The position numbers and the translations under genes were made by a program. From Candidatus Nitrotoga sp. BS (GTDB lineage: Bacteria > Pseudomonadota > Gammaproteobacteria > Burkholderiales > Gallionellaceae): a DNA stretch of 64,000 bases. The notes under the pieces were generated by a model. That model ran no database searches, was not told the DNA's origin, and was given only the letters and a program-made list of their open reading frames with translations. The stretch is taken from assembly GCF_927797785.1 (NCBI RefSeq), contig NZ_CAKMLL010000099.1, positions 1 to 64,000 on the forward strand, given 5' to 3'. Positions 38,209 through 45,748 of this stretch are shown one piece after another; position 1 is the stretch's first letter; each line of letters starts with the position of its first letter.

Positions 38209-39320
38209 CCGTGCCTATCCGGTTTTCACACCCACCCACTAGATGTAGTGTTTTGTGACTTTTCTGAGTAAAGCTCGGCATAGGTCTGGGCGGTGACATC
38301 GCCCGCGATGCCCAGCAGGGAGCGGAAAGCGTTAAATGGGTAGAAGCGTCGGTTGAAACGGAAGGTGAATTCGTCGAGATAGGCTTGCAGGTGTTGCGGG
38401 CTGACGCCGTGATGGATGCCGCGCAGCCAGGTCTTGAGATTGGAGAATACGAGATGAATAATGGGCAAAAAAGTTTCCGCGACTTCCATGTCGCCTCGCT
38501 CAGCGACGGCGGTATGACGGTACCCGCGTTTCCCAAGCGTCGCATAGCTGCTCCAATCGTCGGTAATAATGGTCGCACCCGTTGCCACGGTGCGCTCGAT
38601 GAAGCCGACCAGCGACTTTGCGCTCCGGTCAGGCACCACGGAGAGGCGGACGCGTCCGGCGTAACGGCCGATCTTTCGCTTGTTGAGGCTGCTGGTGCGT
38701 TTGCGTTGCCGGACTTCGACGGCGCAGGCCACGAGCACCATGTCGTGGACGCCACGACCCTTGCCCCGCGTGCGTCCTCCAATCCATGTTTCGTCGGCTT
38801 CGACGATCTCATCCGGCTTGCTGCCGATCTTGTCCTGGTCGGGGCGCACCATGCCGGCGCGCAGCTTGTGGAGGATCTGGAAAGCAGTTTCGTAACGCGA
38901 TAGCCCGAGCTGGCGCTGGAACTGGACGGCAGATATGCCGGGCGTCTGGCTGGCAACAAGGTACGCTGCCCAGAACCAAACCGAAAGCGGCGTATGGGTG
39001 CGTTCCATGACGGTGCCCGCCGTGAGGCTGGTGTCGCGCCGGCAATGACGGCATCGCAGTACCGAACGGCGCGTAGAAATGTACCGTGGTTCATCGGCCA
39101 CCGCGCAGTGCGGACAGACGAATCCTTCTCTCCATCGAGCACGCTCAAGGTAGGCTGCGCACGCCGCTTCGTCTGGAAACAGGCGCTGAAACTCAGGAAG
39201 CGAGTGAGGGAAAGCCAGTTCGTCTCGATCGAGCACGTCGATAACCATGAACACTCCAGATTGGCACCGATGCTCAACTACTACCTCTAGTAGGTGGGTG
39301 TGACAACCGGATAAGCACGG
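38209..39320 (-). mobile_element. IS1595-family insertion sequence with 41-bp inverted ends
   Basis: About 1.1 kb bounded by imperfect 41-bp inverted repeats at 38209-38249 and 39280-39320, both starting CCGTGC-TATCCGGTT and continuing CACACCCACC-ACTAGA. One transposase gene lies between them. I find no target-site duplication next to the ends (GGGGTGAA left, AATCAATC right), so the insertion may be old or the exact ends may differ by a few bases. The right end stops 2 nt short of the stop codon of the neighbouring protease gene. Confidence 0.88.
38226..39248 (-). CDS. IS1595-family transposase
   Basis: 340 residues. N-terminal zinc-ribbon with CPHC (after EGFV) and CRHC, then TAGTVMERTHTPLSVWFWA and the ISXO2-like DDE/N domain with IVEADETWIGG (first Asp/Glu), TIITDDWSSY (second Asp) and HLVFSNLKTWLRGIHHGVSPQHL. 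Apparently intact. The start at 39248 (MVIDVLDRDELAF) is favoured; the open frame continues upstream through the inverted repeat to 39326, so use of an outer start is possible. A second long frame here (38177-39277) is an out-of-frame shadow. Confidence 0.9.
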   Translation of the reverse strand: MVIDVLDRDELAFPHSLPEFQRLFPDEAACAAYLERARWREGFVCPHCAVADEPRYISTRRSVLRCRHCRRDTSLTAGTVMERTHTPLSVWFWAAYLVASQTPGISAVQFQRQLGLSRYETAFQILHKLRAGMVRPDQDKIGSKPDEIVEADETWIGGRTRGKGRGVHDMVLVACAVEVRQRKRTSSLNKRKIGRYAGRVRLSVVPDRSAKSLVGFIERTVATGATIITDDWSSYATLGKRGYRHTAVAERGDMEVAETFLPIIHLVFSNLKTWLRGIHHGVSPQHLQAYLDEFTFRFNRRFYPFNAFRSLLGIAGDVTAQTYAELYSEKSQNTTSSGWV

Positions 39321-39322
39321 AA

Positions 39323-40624
39323 TCAATCTCCATTTTTTTCATTGCTTACCCAGTTAAGGTTTTCTACAGGAAGTGTACGCTCGGCATAGGTAAAATAGGA
39401 AGGTTTACCTTTTCCACCAGTATCTCTGAAAACAAAGTTAATCGGCTTGTTTTCTTCCTGCGACGTTTTGAGCACTGAGTAGAACAAATCTAGCGTCTCT
39501 ATCTTCTTTCCATTGACGGAATTCAATATGTCCATTTTTTCAATTTCATTGAAATCCCCTACTGAGCCGTCTTCGACGAAATAAACAGCAATTTTTCCCG
39601 GATTGAAATCATCTAGCCCCATATAGGGCGGAGTCTCGCAAAGAAGTACGCCAGAAAACATAATACAAGTTTTGTCGTTAACTTTTCTTACGGGTTCCAG
39701 TTTTCCATTAAGTACAAGCTGTTGCCCCTCACGCTTGATCCGTAAAGCAACATTGCCGAGCCTTCCACGGAGAGCATGAATAAGTTGGGTTTCGTTTTCT
39801 ACGGACTCCATTACACCAGGCACACCGAGTATTTCGTCGCCTGGCCGGAAATCAAATTTGGCAGGGTCAATCAGGCTACGGGCAATTTTGAGCTGCATTC
39901 GCTCGTTGGATGCCTTGAAAAAAACCAGTGGCAAATCAGGGGGAGAAGGGTCTTTCCCTTCGCGCAGGAGTGCTAGCACGCGGCAAGCATATTGCATTGG
40001 CACGGCAAAATTACTATTCTGAGAATTATCCATCCTAGAAGTATTGATCCCAACAATACGACCAGACGACAAACTTATCAACGGCCCTCCCGAATTCCCG
40101 GGATTGATTGGAGCATCGGTCTGCAGCATTTCCGAGTCATACTTAGCTGTATGTCCGGATATGATGCCGCGCGTCCCAGTAAATTTCAGGCCGTTTGGGT
40201 GGCCGAAAGTACCCACCGTACGACCAACTCCAGGCAGATTCGTGCACTCTAATTCAGGTAAGGCTGATGTAGCGTTTTGCATTTCTTCCTTAATACCAAT
40301 AATGGCCAGATCAAGGAAAGGGTCAACATAAATTTTTTTGGCTGGCACGAACTTTCTGCCAAAAAATGCAACTTCCAACCGCGCGGGTGAGCGTGACACC
40401 ACGTGAGCGTTGGTCATAATCCAGCCACGCTTTGTATCTACAACGAATCCGGCTCCGTAAGCGGTACCTTTTTTATCGTTCCCAAATGGAATGGAAACAG
40501 CTTTCCTGATTTGTACTGTGTAGTGCTGTGCCTTTGAGAAGACCTCTTCGTCGTTTTCAGCATGGACAGAAATTACGCTGAGCAGGAGGAAGCTAGCAAT
40601 TATTCCAATCAAGTTAAGTTTCAT
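39323..40624 (-). CDS. Secreted HtrA-like trypsin-fold serine protease with PDZ-like C-terminus
   Basis: 433 residues: signal peptide (1-22), an S1C protease domain with the catalytic triad H74 (TNAHVVS), D105 (FLDLAII) and S178 (INPGNSGGP), and a C-terminal half with PDZ-like segments (FRPGDEILGVPGV; IEKMDILNSVNGKKIETL). HtrA relatives degrade or refold periplasmic proteins, but this one is more divergent than DegP/DegS and may be specialised. The stop codon is 2 nt from the IS element; the C-terminus (NGD) seems unaltered but could have been longer before insertion. Own promoter expected upstream of 40624. Confidence 0.88.
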   Translation of the reverse strand: MKLNLIGIIASFLLLSVISVHAENDEEVFSKAQHYTVQIRKAVSIPFGNDKKGTAYGAGFVVDTKRGWIMTNAHVVSRSPARLEVAFFGRKFVPAKKIYVDPFLDLAIIGIKEEMQNATSALPELECTNLPGVGRTVGTFGHPNGLKFTGTRGIISGHTAKYDSEMLQTDAPINPGNSGGPLISLSSGRIVGINTSRMDNSQNSNFAVPMQYACRVLALLREGKDPSPPDLPLVFFKASNERMQLKIARSLIDPAKFDFRPGDEILGVPGVMESVENETQLIHALRGRLGNVALRIKREGQQLVLNGKLEPVRKVNDKTCIMFSGVLLCETPPYMGLDDFNPGKIAVYFVEDGSVGDFNEIEKMDILNSVNGKKIETLDLFYSVLKTSQEENKPINFVFRDTGGKGKPSYFTYAERTLPVENLNWVSNEKNGD

Positions 40625-40859
40625 TTTGTCTCAATACTAATGAAATGACCAGCTTTACACTATGAATATAAAGCTATTTAGTTTTTTGGACTATATCTAC
40701 AATCGTTTAATGAATAATCCAGCAGCATTTGGATAGTACGAACAAATTCATACTTGAATCTCATCCCACCCATATTGTTTTTCGTCAAACTATAGCAATG
40801 CTTTAGGGAAACGCTGAAAAATTCACCGCGTAGCCTAGGAACTGGTTTCGATTAGAGCG

Positions 40860-40966
40860 ATTATAGAGTCGGCCATTATGGCCATTAAAATAGTACGATT
40901 CGTCATACCCGCGAAGGCCGGAATATGGGTACTCTAATTAATCTATTTAATGACCGACTCTATAAT
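40860..40966. repeat. 107-bp MITE-like element with 19-bp inverted ends
   Basis: Inverted repeats ATTATAGAGTCGGCCATTA (40860-40878) and its near-perfect complement (40948-40966, one mismatch) enclose an AT-rich core containing CGTCATACCCGCGAAGGCC, which resembles the small Correia/dRS3-like repeats of betaproteobacteria. It carries no ORF. Its right end overlaps the last codons and stop of the lipoprotein gene. No clear target duplication. Confidence 0.7.
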
Positions 40967-41588
40967 AAGATGGTGGAGCAGATGAATCGATCTGGGGCGG
41001 GGGTAATATGAAAGCGTCGGGGGGTGCAGGAGGCGGAACACCACCAGGGGGAGGCGGAGGCTCGAAAACACCAGCAGAAGGCGACGAAAGTGAGCTACTA
41101 GGTGTCGGAGACGATACATAATTGCTTTTCTTGACAGGCTGCCTCGAATATTCCATTCGCCCTGACACTGGGACACGATGGCCTTTCGCATACATACACT
41201 GCTGATATCCAAAGTCGTAACGCTGCTGAAGGTTGAACCCCGAACTTTCACCAGTTCCCATTCCCGCCATAGAACCAATAAGCAATCCAGAGCCAGCACC
41301 CACCCCTACGCTATTACGGCCACCAAACAATGCACCCGCCGCCGCACCGACTGCAGTTCCGATAACCGCGCTTCTTACGCCACTATCAGTCGCTGCTGCA
41401 TTCGCCGTGCCGCCGCCTATCTGAGCGCTGGCATATTGCCTGCAATCAGCATCATCCAAGCGGAACCGATCAAAGCTTTTACCCGAACCCGGCAATACAA
41501 GCACGCCTGGACCCGTTGGTACCGAAGTACAGGCATTCAGCATCAACACTGCCGCCAGAACAACTGAGAACCGCAACGTGAGCGTCAT
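40947..41588 (-). CDS. Glycine-zipper lipoprotein with proline-rich C-terminus
   Basis: 213 residues. Lipoprotein signal peptide with lipobox LNAC (lipidated C20). Middle part about 75-115 is a glycine zipper (AVIGTAVGAAAGALFGG, VGVGAGSGLLIGSMAG), a membrane-inserting motif of the Rick/OmpA-associated type. FGYQQCMYAKGHRVP follows, then a serine/proline-rich tail (FEPPPPPGGVPPP). The last six codons (YYRVGH) and stop lie inside a MITE-like repeat. The start overlaps the stop of the glycine-rich protein gene (ATGA), so the two are a pair. Likely outer-membrane lipoprotein; role unknown. Confidence 0.8.
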   Translation of the reverse strand: MTLTLRFSVVLAAVLMLNACTSVPTGPGVLVLPGSGKSFDRFRLDDADCRQYASAQIGGGTANAAATDSGVRSAVIGTAVGAAAGALFGGRNSVGVGAGSGLLIGSMAGMGTGESSGFNLQQRYDFGYQQCMYAKGHRVPVSGRMEYSRQPVKKSNYVSSPTPSSSLSSPSAGVFEPPPPPGGVPPPAPPDAFILPPPQIDSSAPPSYYRVGH

Positions 41589-42364
41589 GGGGCGGGCGAA
41601 TCATTTAAAGCAGGCTGGTCGTCTGAATCAGGCTGGTCGTCTGAATCAGGCTGGTCGTCTGAATCAGTTACAGCTGCGGGTACAGCTGCGGGTACAGCTG
41701 CGGGTTGAGGTGCGGGTTGAGGTGCTACTCGAAGCCATCCTCCTGGGCATTGATTGACATATGGATAATAGGCTTTGGCATCAACGCAGTAATACCACCA
41801 TGATCCCTGAGCATTTTGCGACGAATCATTCGGGGCTGCTTGTGCTTGTGTATCGACCTGTTGTTCGTCACTTCGCTCGATGTAAGTCACCGGCGCAGGC
41901 TGTACTAGCGGGTAATAGGTGGGAGAATAGGGCACCCCATAGTATGGGGTTCCATAGTAAGGAACCCCGTAGTATGAGTACGGATTATATCCATAGCCAA
42001 AACCAATCGGTGCACCCAGGTATATGCCTACTCTCCCACCTCGATTCCAGCCACCTGAGTACCTTCCACCTCCCCCTACGTACCTTCCACCTCCCCCTAC
42101 ATTCCTTCCACCTCCACCTCCGTACCCGCCACCTACGTACCTTCCACCTCCACCGACATGCCTTCCACCTCCACCTGCGTATGCGCCGCCTACGTACCTT
42201 CCACCTCCCCCTACATTCCTTCCACCTCCACCTGCGTATGCGCCACCGCTAAACCCATGTCCCGAGCGCCCGCCGTCTGCCGCAATCGTCACCTCGCTCA
42301 TTAATGTTCCGACCAACAGCATCGCGATTAAGATTAAAAATTGGCAGATTTTTGATGTATTCAT
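41585..42364 (-). CDS. Secreted glycine/tyrosine-rich repeat protein
   Basis: 259 residues: N-terminal signal-like segment (about 8-29), an extended glycine-rich region (about 33-115) built of GGGGRYVGG and GGGGRNVGG units, a tyrosine/proline-rich stretch (YYGVPYYGTPYYGVPYSP), a compact WWYYCVDAKAYYPYVNQCPGGW motif found at the C-terminus of several exported proteins, and an acidic/Pro tail with three SDDQPD repeats. The last is encoded by 18-bp DNA repeats and preceded by 12-bp repeats, so length may vary in frame. Probably surface or matrix protein; coupled to the downstream lipoprotein gene. Confidence 0.7.
   Translation of the reverse strand: MNTSKICQFLILIAMLLVGTLMSEVTIAADGGRSGHGFSGGAYAGGGGRNVGGGGRYVGGAYAGGGGRHVGGGGRYVGGGYGGGGGRNVGGGGRYVGGGGRYSGGWNRGGRVGIYLGAPIGFGYGYNPYSYYGVPYYGTPYYGVPYSPTYYPLVQPAPVTYIERSDEQQVDTQAQAAPNDSSQNAQGSWWYYCVDAKAYYPYVNQCPGGWLRVAPQPAPQPAAVPAAVPAAVTDSDDQPDSDDQPDSDDQPALNDSPAP
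41611..41706. repeat. In-frame 18-bp and 12-bp tandem repeats inside the glycine-rich protein gene
   Basis: Three-plus copies of an 18-bp unit (CAGGCTGGTCGTCTGAAT, 41611-41667) and about three copies of a 12-bp unit (CAGCTGCGGGTA, from about 41670). Both are multiples of three, encoding SDDQPD and AVPA runs, so slippage changes length without breaking the frame. Confidence 0.75.
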
Positions 42365-43001
42365 TATTTCTATACCCCGATCATTCAGTATACGTACGAT
42401 TGAATTTTACGAATTGCTGTCTTATACGCTTAAGGAGCGATACTACTCTGGTTGCCATAAAACACATCTAACCGGCAATTGTAGAAATGACGATCAATAT
42501 TCAATTCCAAGCCACTCCGAAAGAACTCTAAAAATTTAGATTGTATTAATACAAACGTATATCTTCTATCACCGTTGACAAGCGCGCATATTTAACCCTG
42601 TAAACCATTTCGTAACTACTCGCCCCCTCATCTCACCAGCCAAAGCCATTTGGATAGCGATAATGAGACCACCCCCTTGTGAGCTAGTGTTCAGGTACGG
42701 GTGATGCAATAAAACGTGAGCCTAGCAGCCTGTCGGACATAAAGAAAACCGACTACAAATTTAGCTGAACGGTGACTATTTCGTCACTTTTTTGGGTAAA
42801 AGAAGAGCTATTGCCCTAAAAACTGCCAAGTAGAGTAAGCAGGCATTTCGCCGCAAAGTGAAATGCTCGCAAAATCTACTTCGGCTCAGCTAAATTTTCA
42901 CTACGATTCTTTAAGTCCAATAGGCTGCTAGAAACTTGAATTTAAAGAGGCATTATTTAAGATTGATTTCATTATGTTTCCGATTTTGCTAATGTTGAAT
43001 T
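42365..43001. other. Gene-free stretch containing a MITE-like element
   Basis: About 640 nt. It must hold the promoter of the glycine-rich protein gene. The only structured part I see is the 210-bp inverted-repeat element at 42722-42931, listed separately. No gene recognised. Confidence 0.5.
42722..42931. repeat. 210-bp MITE-like element with about 50-bp inverted ends
   Basis: Ends begin CTAGCAGCCT-TCGGAC-TAAAGAA (left, 42722) and mirror at 42931 (right; 22 of the outer 25 positions match), with similarity continuing inward through AAATTTAGCTGA to about 50 nt. The termini resemble those of IS1182-like elements, which often insert at CTAG; the outer CTAG is present on both sides and could be part of the repeat or the duplicated target. 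No ORF inside, so it would be non-autonomous. Confidence 0.7.
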
Positions 43002-43523
43002 TCAGTTTTTCACTGGCTTGGCTGTTATTGGCCTAGCAAGTGGTTGCGTCTGTTGGGATGGAGTTTGAGAATAACCCGCTGTATCCAGCCCACCACCCCA
43101 CTGTTCCGCCTGAAAACCTTTGAACCAGGTTTTTCCAACCGCGAGTGTCGGAACGACATCACTTCCAGATAACTGCTTGAAAGCATCAAGATCTTCTTTG
43201 GTACGCAAGCTATTTTCGGTAAATGGAATAGCGCGCTTATTAAGAAATTCGCGTGCTTGTTTGCACGGATCGCCACAATTCTCAGTTATATACAGAGCGA
43301 CGGGGAAATTTTGTTTGGCGCGACGCGTTGCATATGGTAAATCATTAACATCAACTGTTGGGGCAGCACCGAATTTCTTTTTCTCAACGTCTGCCGCATC
43401 CGCCGCCGGGGCATCGCCGTAATGCACTTTGCCGGATTTATCCAACCAACGGTACAGCCCATCTGCCTGCGCACTGCCACACACTAGCGCTATCAATCCT
43501 GCCCATAACAAACGTTTTCTCAT
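43002..43523 (-). CDS. DUF4124 and glutaredoxin-like periplasmic protein
   Basis: 173 residues: signal peptide (1-22, SAQA), a DUF4124 segment (GLYRWLDKSGKVHYGDAP), then a glutaredoxin-like domain with ALYITENCGDPCKQAREFLNKR (redox motif CGDPC) and VVPTLAVGKTWFKGF near the cis-Pro. Ends with a disordered Gln/Pro tail. The motif differs from classical CPYC, so thiol chemistry is probable but unproven. The start at 43523 has GGGAG upstream; the longer frame to 43607 overlaps prlC. Follows prlC by 28 nt. Confidence 0.82.
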   Translation of the reverse strand: MRKRLLWAGLIALVCGSAQADGLYRWLDKSGKVHYGDAPAADAADVEKKKFGAAPTVDVNDLPYATRRAKQNFPVALYITENCGDPCKQAREFLNKRAIPFTENSLRTKEDLDAFKQLSGSDVVPTLAVGKTWFKGFQAEQWGGGLDTAGYSQTPSQQTQPLARPITAKPVKN

Positions 43524-43551
43524 ATTGCTCTCCCAGAAATCGAACACAAAC

Positions 43552-45612
43552 TTAATTTGCCGCCACCAAACCGCTGTGCCGCAATAGTGCATCAATTGAC
43601 GGCTCACGACCTCGAAATGCTACAAATGATTGCATCGCATCACGGCTGCCTCCCACCGCTAATATCTCTTCGCGGAAGCGGAGACCCGCCGCCAAGTTGA
43701 GCACACCACTTTCCTCAAACAGACTATATGCATCAGCCGATAATACTTCCGCCCACTTGTAGCTGTAATAGCCAGCCGCATAGCCACCAGCAAAAATGTG
43801 CGAAAAGCTATTAGGGAACCGGTTGAATGCGGGCGGGATCAGTACCGCTACTTCGCTACGTACTTCGCCCAGCAATTGCTGGATAGTCATCGAACCCTGC
43901 GGGTCGAAGTCACTATGCAGTCGCATGTCGAACAAGGAGAATTCTATTTGGCGCAAGGTTTGCAAGCCATTCTGAAAATTTTTCGCCGCCTGCATTTTGT
44001 CGAATAATACGCGCGGTAATTTTTGTCCTGTCTCTGCATGCCTCGTCAAGTCTTGCAGTACATTCCATTCCCAGCAGAAGTTTTCCATAAACTGGCTGGG
44101 CAATTCTACCGCGTCCCATTCCACACCGTTGATGCCGGACACATCGAGATCTTCCACTTGCGTTAGCAAATGGTGCAAGCCATGGCCGAATTCATGGAAC
44201 AGGGTAATGACTTCATCGTGCGTGAAGAGCGCGCGTCTGTCTCCTACCGGTGCAGCAAAATTGCAATTGAGGTAAGCGACGGGGGTTTGGATGCCAGCTG
44301 CAACACGGCGACGCGTGATGGCATCATCCATCCACGCACCGCCGCGCTTACTGCTGCGCGCATACAAATCAAGATAAAACTGGCCCACCAACCTGCCATC
44401 ACTGTCCAGTACATCGTAAAAACTCACCGTTAAATGCCACAGTGGTGCTGGCGCAGAGCGAACGGTTAGGCCATATATCGTTTCCACCAACTTGAACATG
44501 CCATCCAGCACTCTATCTTCCGGGAAATATTGCTTCACTTCCTGTTCGGAAAAAGCATAGCGCTGTTGGCGTAAATGTTCACTGACATAGCTGACATCCC
44601 ATGCCTGCATATCTGTTATGTTAAGTTGCACACGGGCAAACTCACGCAGCTCTATCAGATCTTGTTCGGCGAAAGGCCGTGCACGTTGCGCCAATTCACC
44701 CAAGAACTCTTGCACTTGTTGCGGCGTACTCGCCATCTTGGTTGCCAGCGAAAGCTCTGCAAAATTGGAAAATTCCAGTAAATGTGCTTCTTCCTTGCGC
44801 AGCTTTAGAATCTGCTTCATCAGCGGTGTGTTATCCCATTCCGGCTTGGATTGATCTTCGACTGAAGCGTTCGGTGATAGCTCGCTGGCGCGAGTGCTAC
44901 TTGCCGTATACATGCGCTCGCGCAGCGCACGATTATCTGCGTATTGCATAAGCGGGCCATACGAAGGGGCTTTCAGGGTAAACAACCAACCCGTTTTCCC
45001 TTCTTCTTGGGCCGCTTCAACAGCAACTTGGCGTTCATCTGCCGGAATGCCGGACAGCTCTGCTTCGTCTTCAATCAGCCATGTGTAAGCGTTAGTGGCA
45101 TCCAAAATATTATCGGAAAAACGCGAGCTCAACGTGGAAAGTTCTTCCTGAATGGAGAGAAAACGGGCCTTTTGCTCTTCCGGTAATTCAGCCCCGCCGA
45201 GGCGAAAGTCACGTAATTGATTCTCAATAATTTTCTGACGTGCCATACTCAAAGTCGCGAATCCTGCGCTGGCGTGTATAGCTTTCACCTTCTGAAACAG
45301 TGCGAGATTTTGCGCCAGCTCGGCGTAATACTGCGTAATCTTTGGCAAATTGGCGTTATATACTTCGCGCAGCGGAGTCGAGTTCAACACTGCATTTAAG
45401 TGTGAGACCTGTCCCCATGATCGCGACAAACGCTCGTTGGCATCTGCTAACGGCTGTATAAAATTGTCCCAGGTGGGGGCAGACACATCGGCCAATAATC
45501 GCGCACATAGCGCACGATTTTCAGCTAAAAGTTGATCAAGCGCCGGCGCAACATGTTTAGATCGAATTTCCTCAAAACGTGGCAAACCGGAAAAATCAAG
45601 TAATGGATTCAT
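43552..45612 (-). CDS. prlC: Oligopeptidase A (M3 metallopeptidase)
   Basis: 686 residues, close to the E. coli protein (680). Zinc motif HEFGHGLHHLL at about residues 470-480, with downstream Glu ligand in GVEWDAVELPSQF. The N-terminal LPRFEEIRSKHVAPALDQLL is typical of M3 family. It degrades short peptides, including cleaved signal peptides, in the cytoplasm. The glutaredoxin-like gene lies 28 nt downstream and may be cotranscribed. Confidence 0.96.
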   Translation of the reverse strand: MNPLLDFSGLPRFEEIRSKHVAPALDQLLAENRALCARLLADVSAPTWDNFIQPLADANERLSRSWGQVSHLNAVLNSTPLREVYNANLPKITQYYAELAQNLALFQKVKAIHASAGFATLSMARQKIIENQLRDFRLGGAELPEEQKARFLSIQEELSTLSSRFSDNILDATNAYTWLIEDEAELSGIPADERQVAVEAAQEEGKTGWLFTLKAPSYGPLMQYADNRALRERMYTASSTRASELSPNASVEDQSKPEWDNTPLMKQILKLRKEEAHLLEFSNFAELSLATKMASTPQQVQEFLGELAQRARPFAEQDLIELREFARVQLNITDMQAWDVSYVSEHLRQQRYAFSEQEVKQYFPEDRVLDGMFKLVETIYGLTVRSAPAPLWHLTVSFYDVLDSDGRLVGQFYLDLYARSSKRGGAWMDDAITRRRVAAGIQTPVAYLNCNFAAPVGDRRALFTHDEVITLFHEFGHGLHHLLTQVEDLDVSGINGVEWDAVELPSQFMENFCWEWNVLQDLTRHAETGQKLPRVLFDKMQAAKNFQNGLQTLRQIEFSLFDMRLHSDFDPQGSMTIQQLLGEVRSEVAVLIPPAFNRFPNSFSHIFAGGYAAGYYSYKWAEVLSADAYSLFEESGVLNLAAGLRFREEILAVGGSRDAMQSFVAFRGREPSIDALLRHSGLVAAN

Positions 45613-45748
45613 ATCTTAAAAACAACCTTTCACTTATGATTAATTTTAGCCTGTAACAGGCAGATTCAAGTACAGATCGTAGCAGATCAACATTAACTAT
45701 CCCGTTAATGTTTTATGTCGGGATGGAATGACTTAGCCCTGCGCTAAA

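Noticed and set aside
38177-39277. A 366-codon frame parallel to the transposase
   Set aside because: Out-of-frame shadow of a GC-rich transposase gene, with Ser/Arg-rich low-complexity translation.
38195-39335. Target-site duplication around the IS1595 element
   Set aside because: The 8-bp flanks (GGGGTGAA and AATCAATC) do not match.
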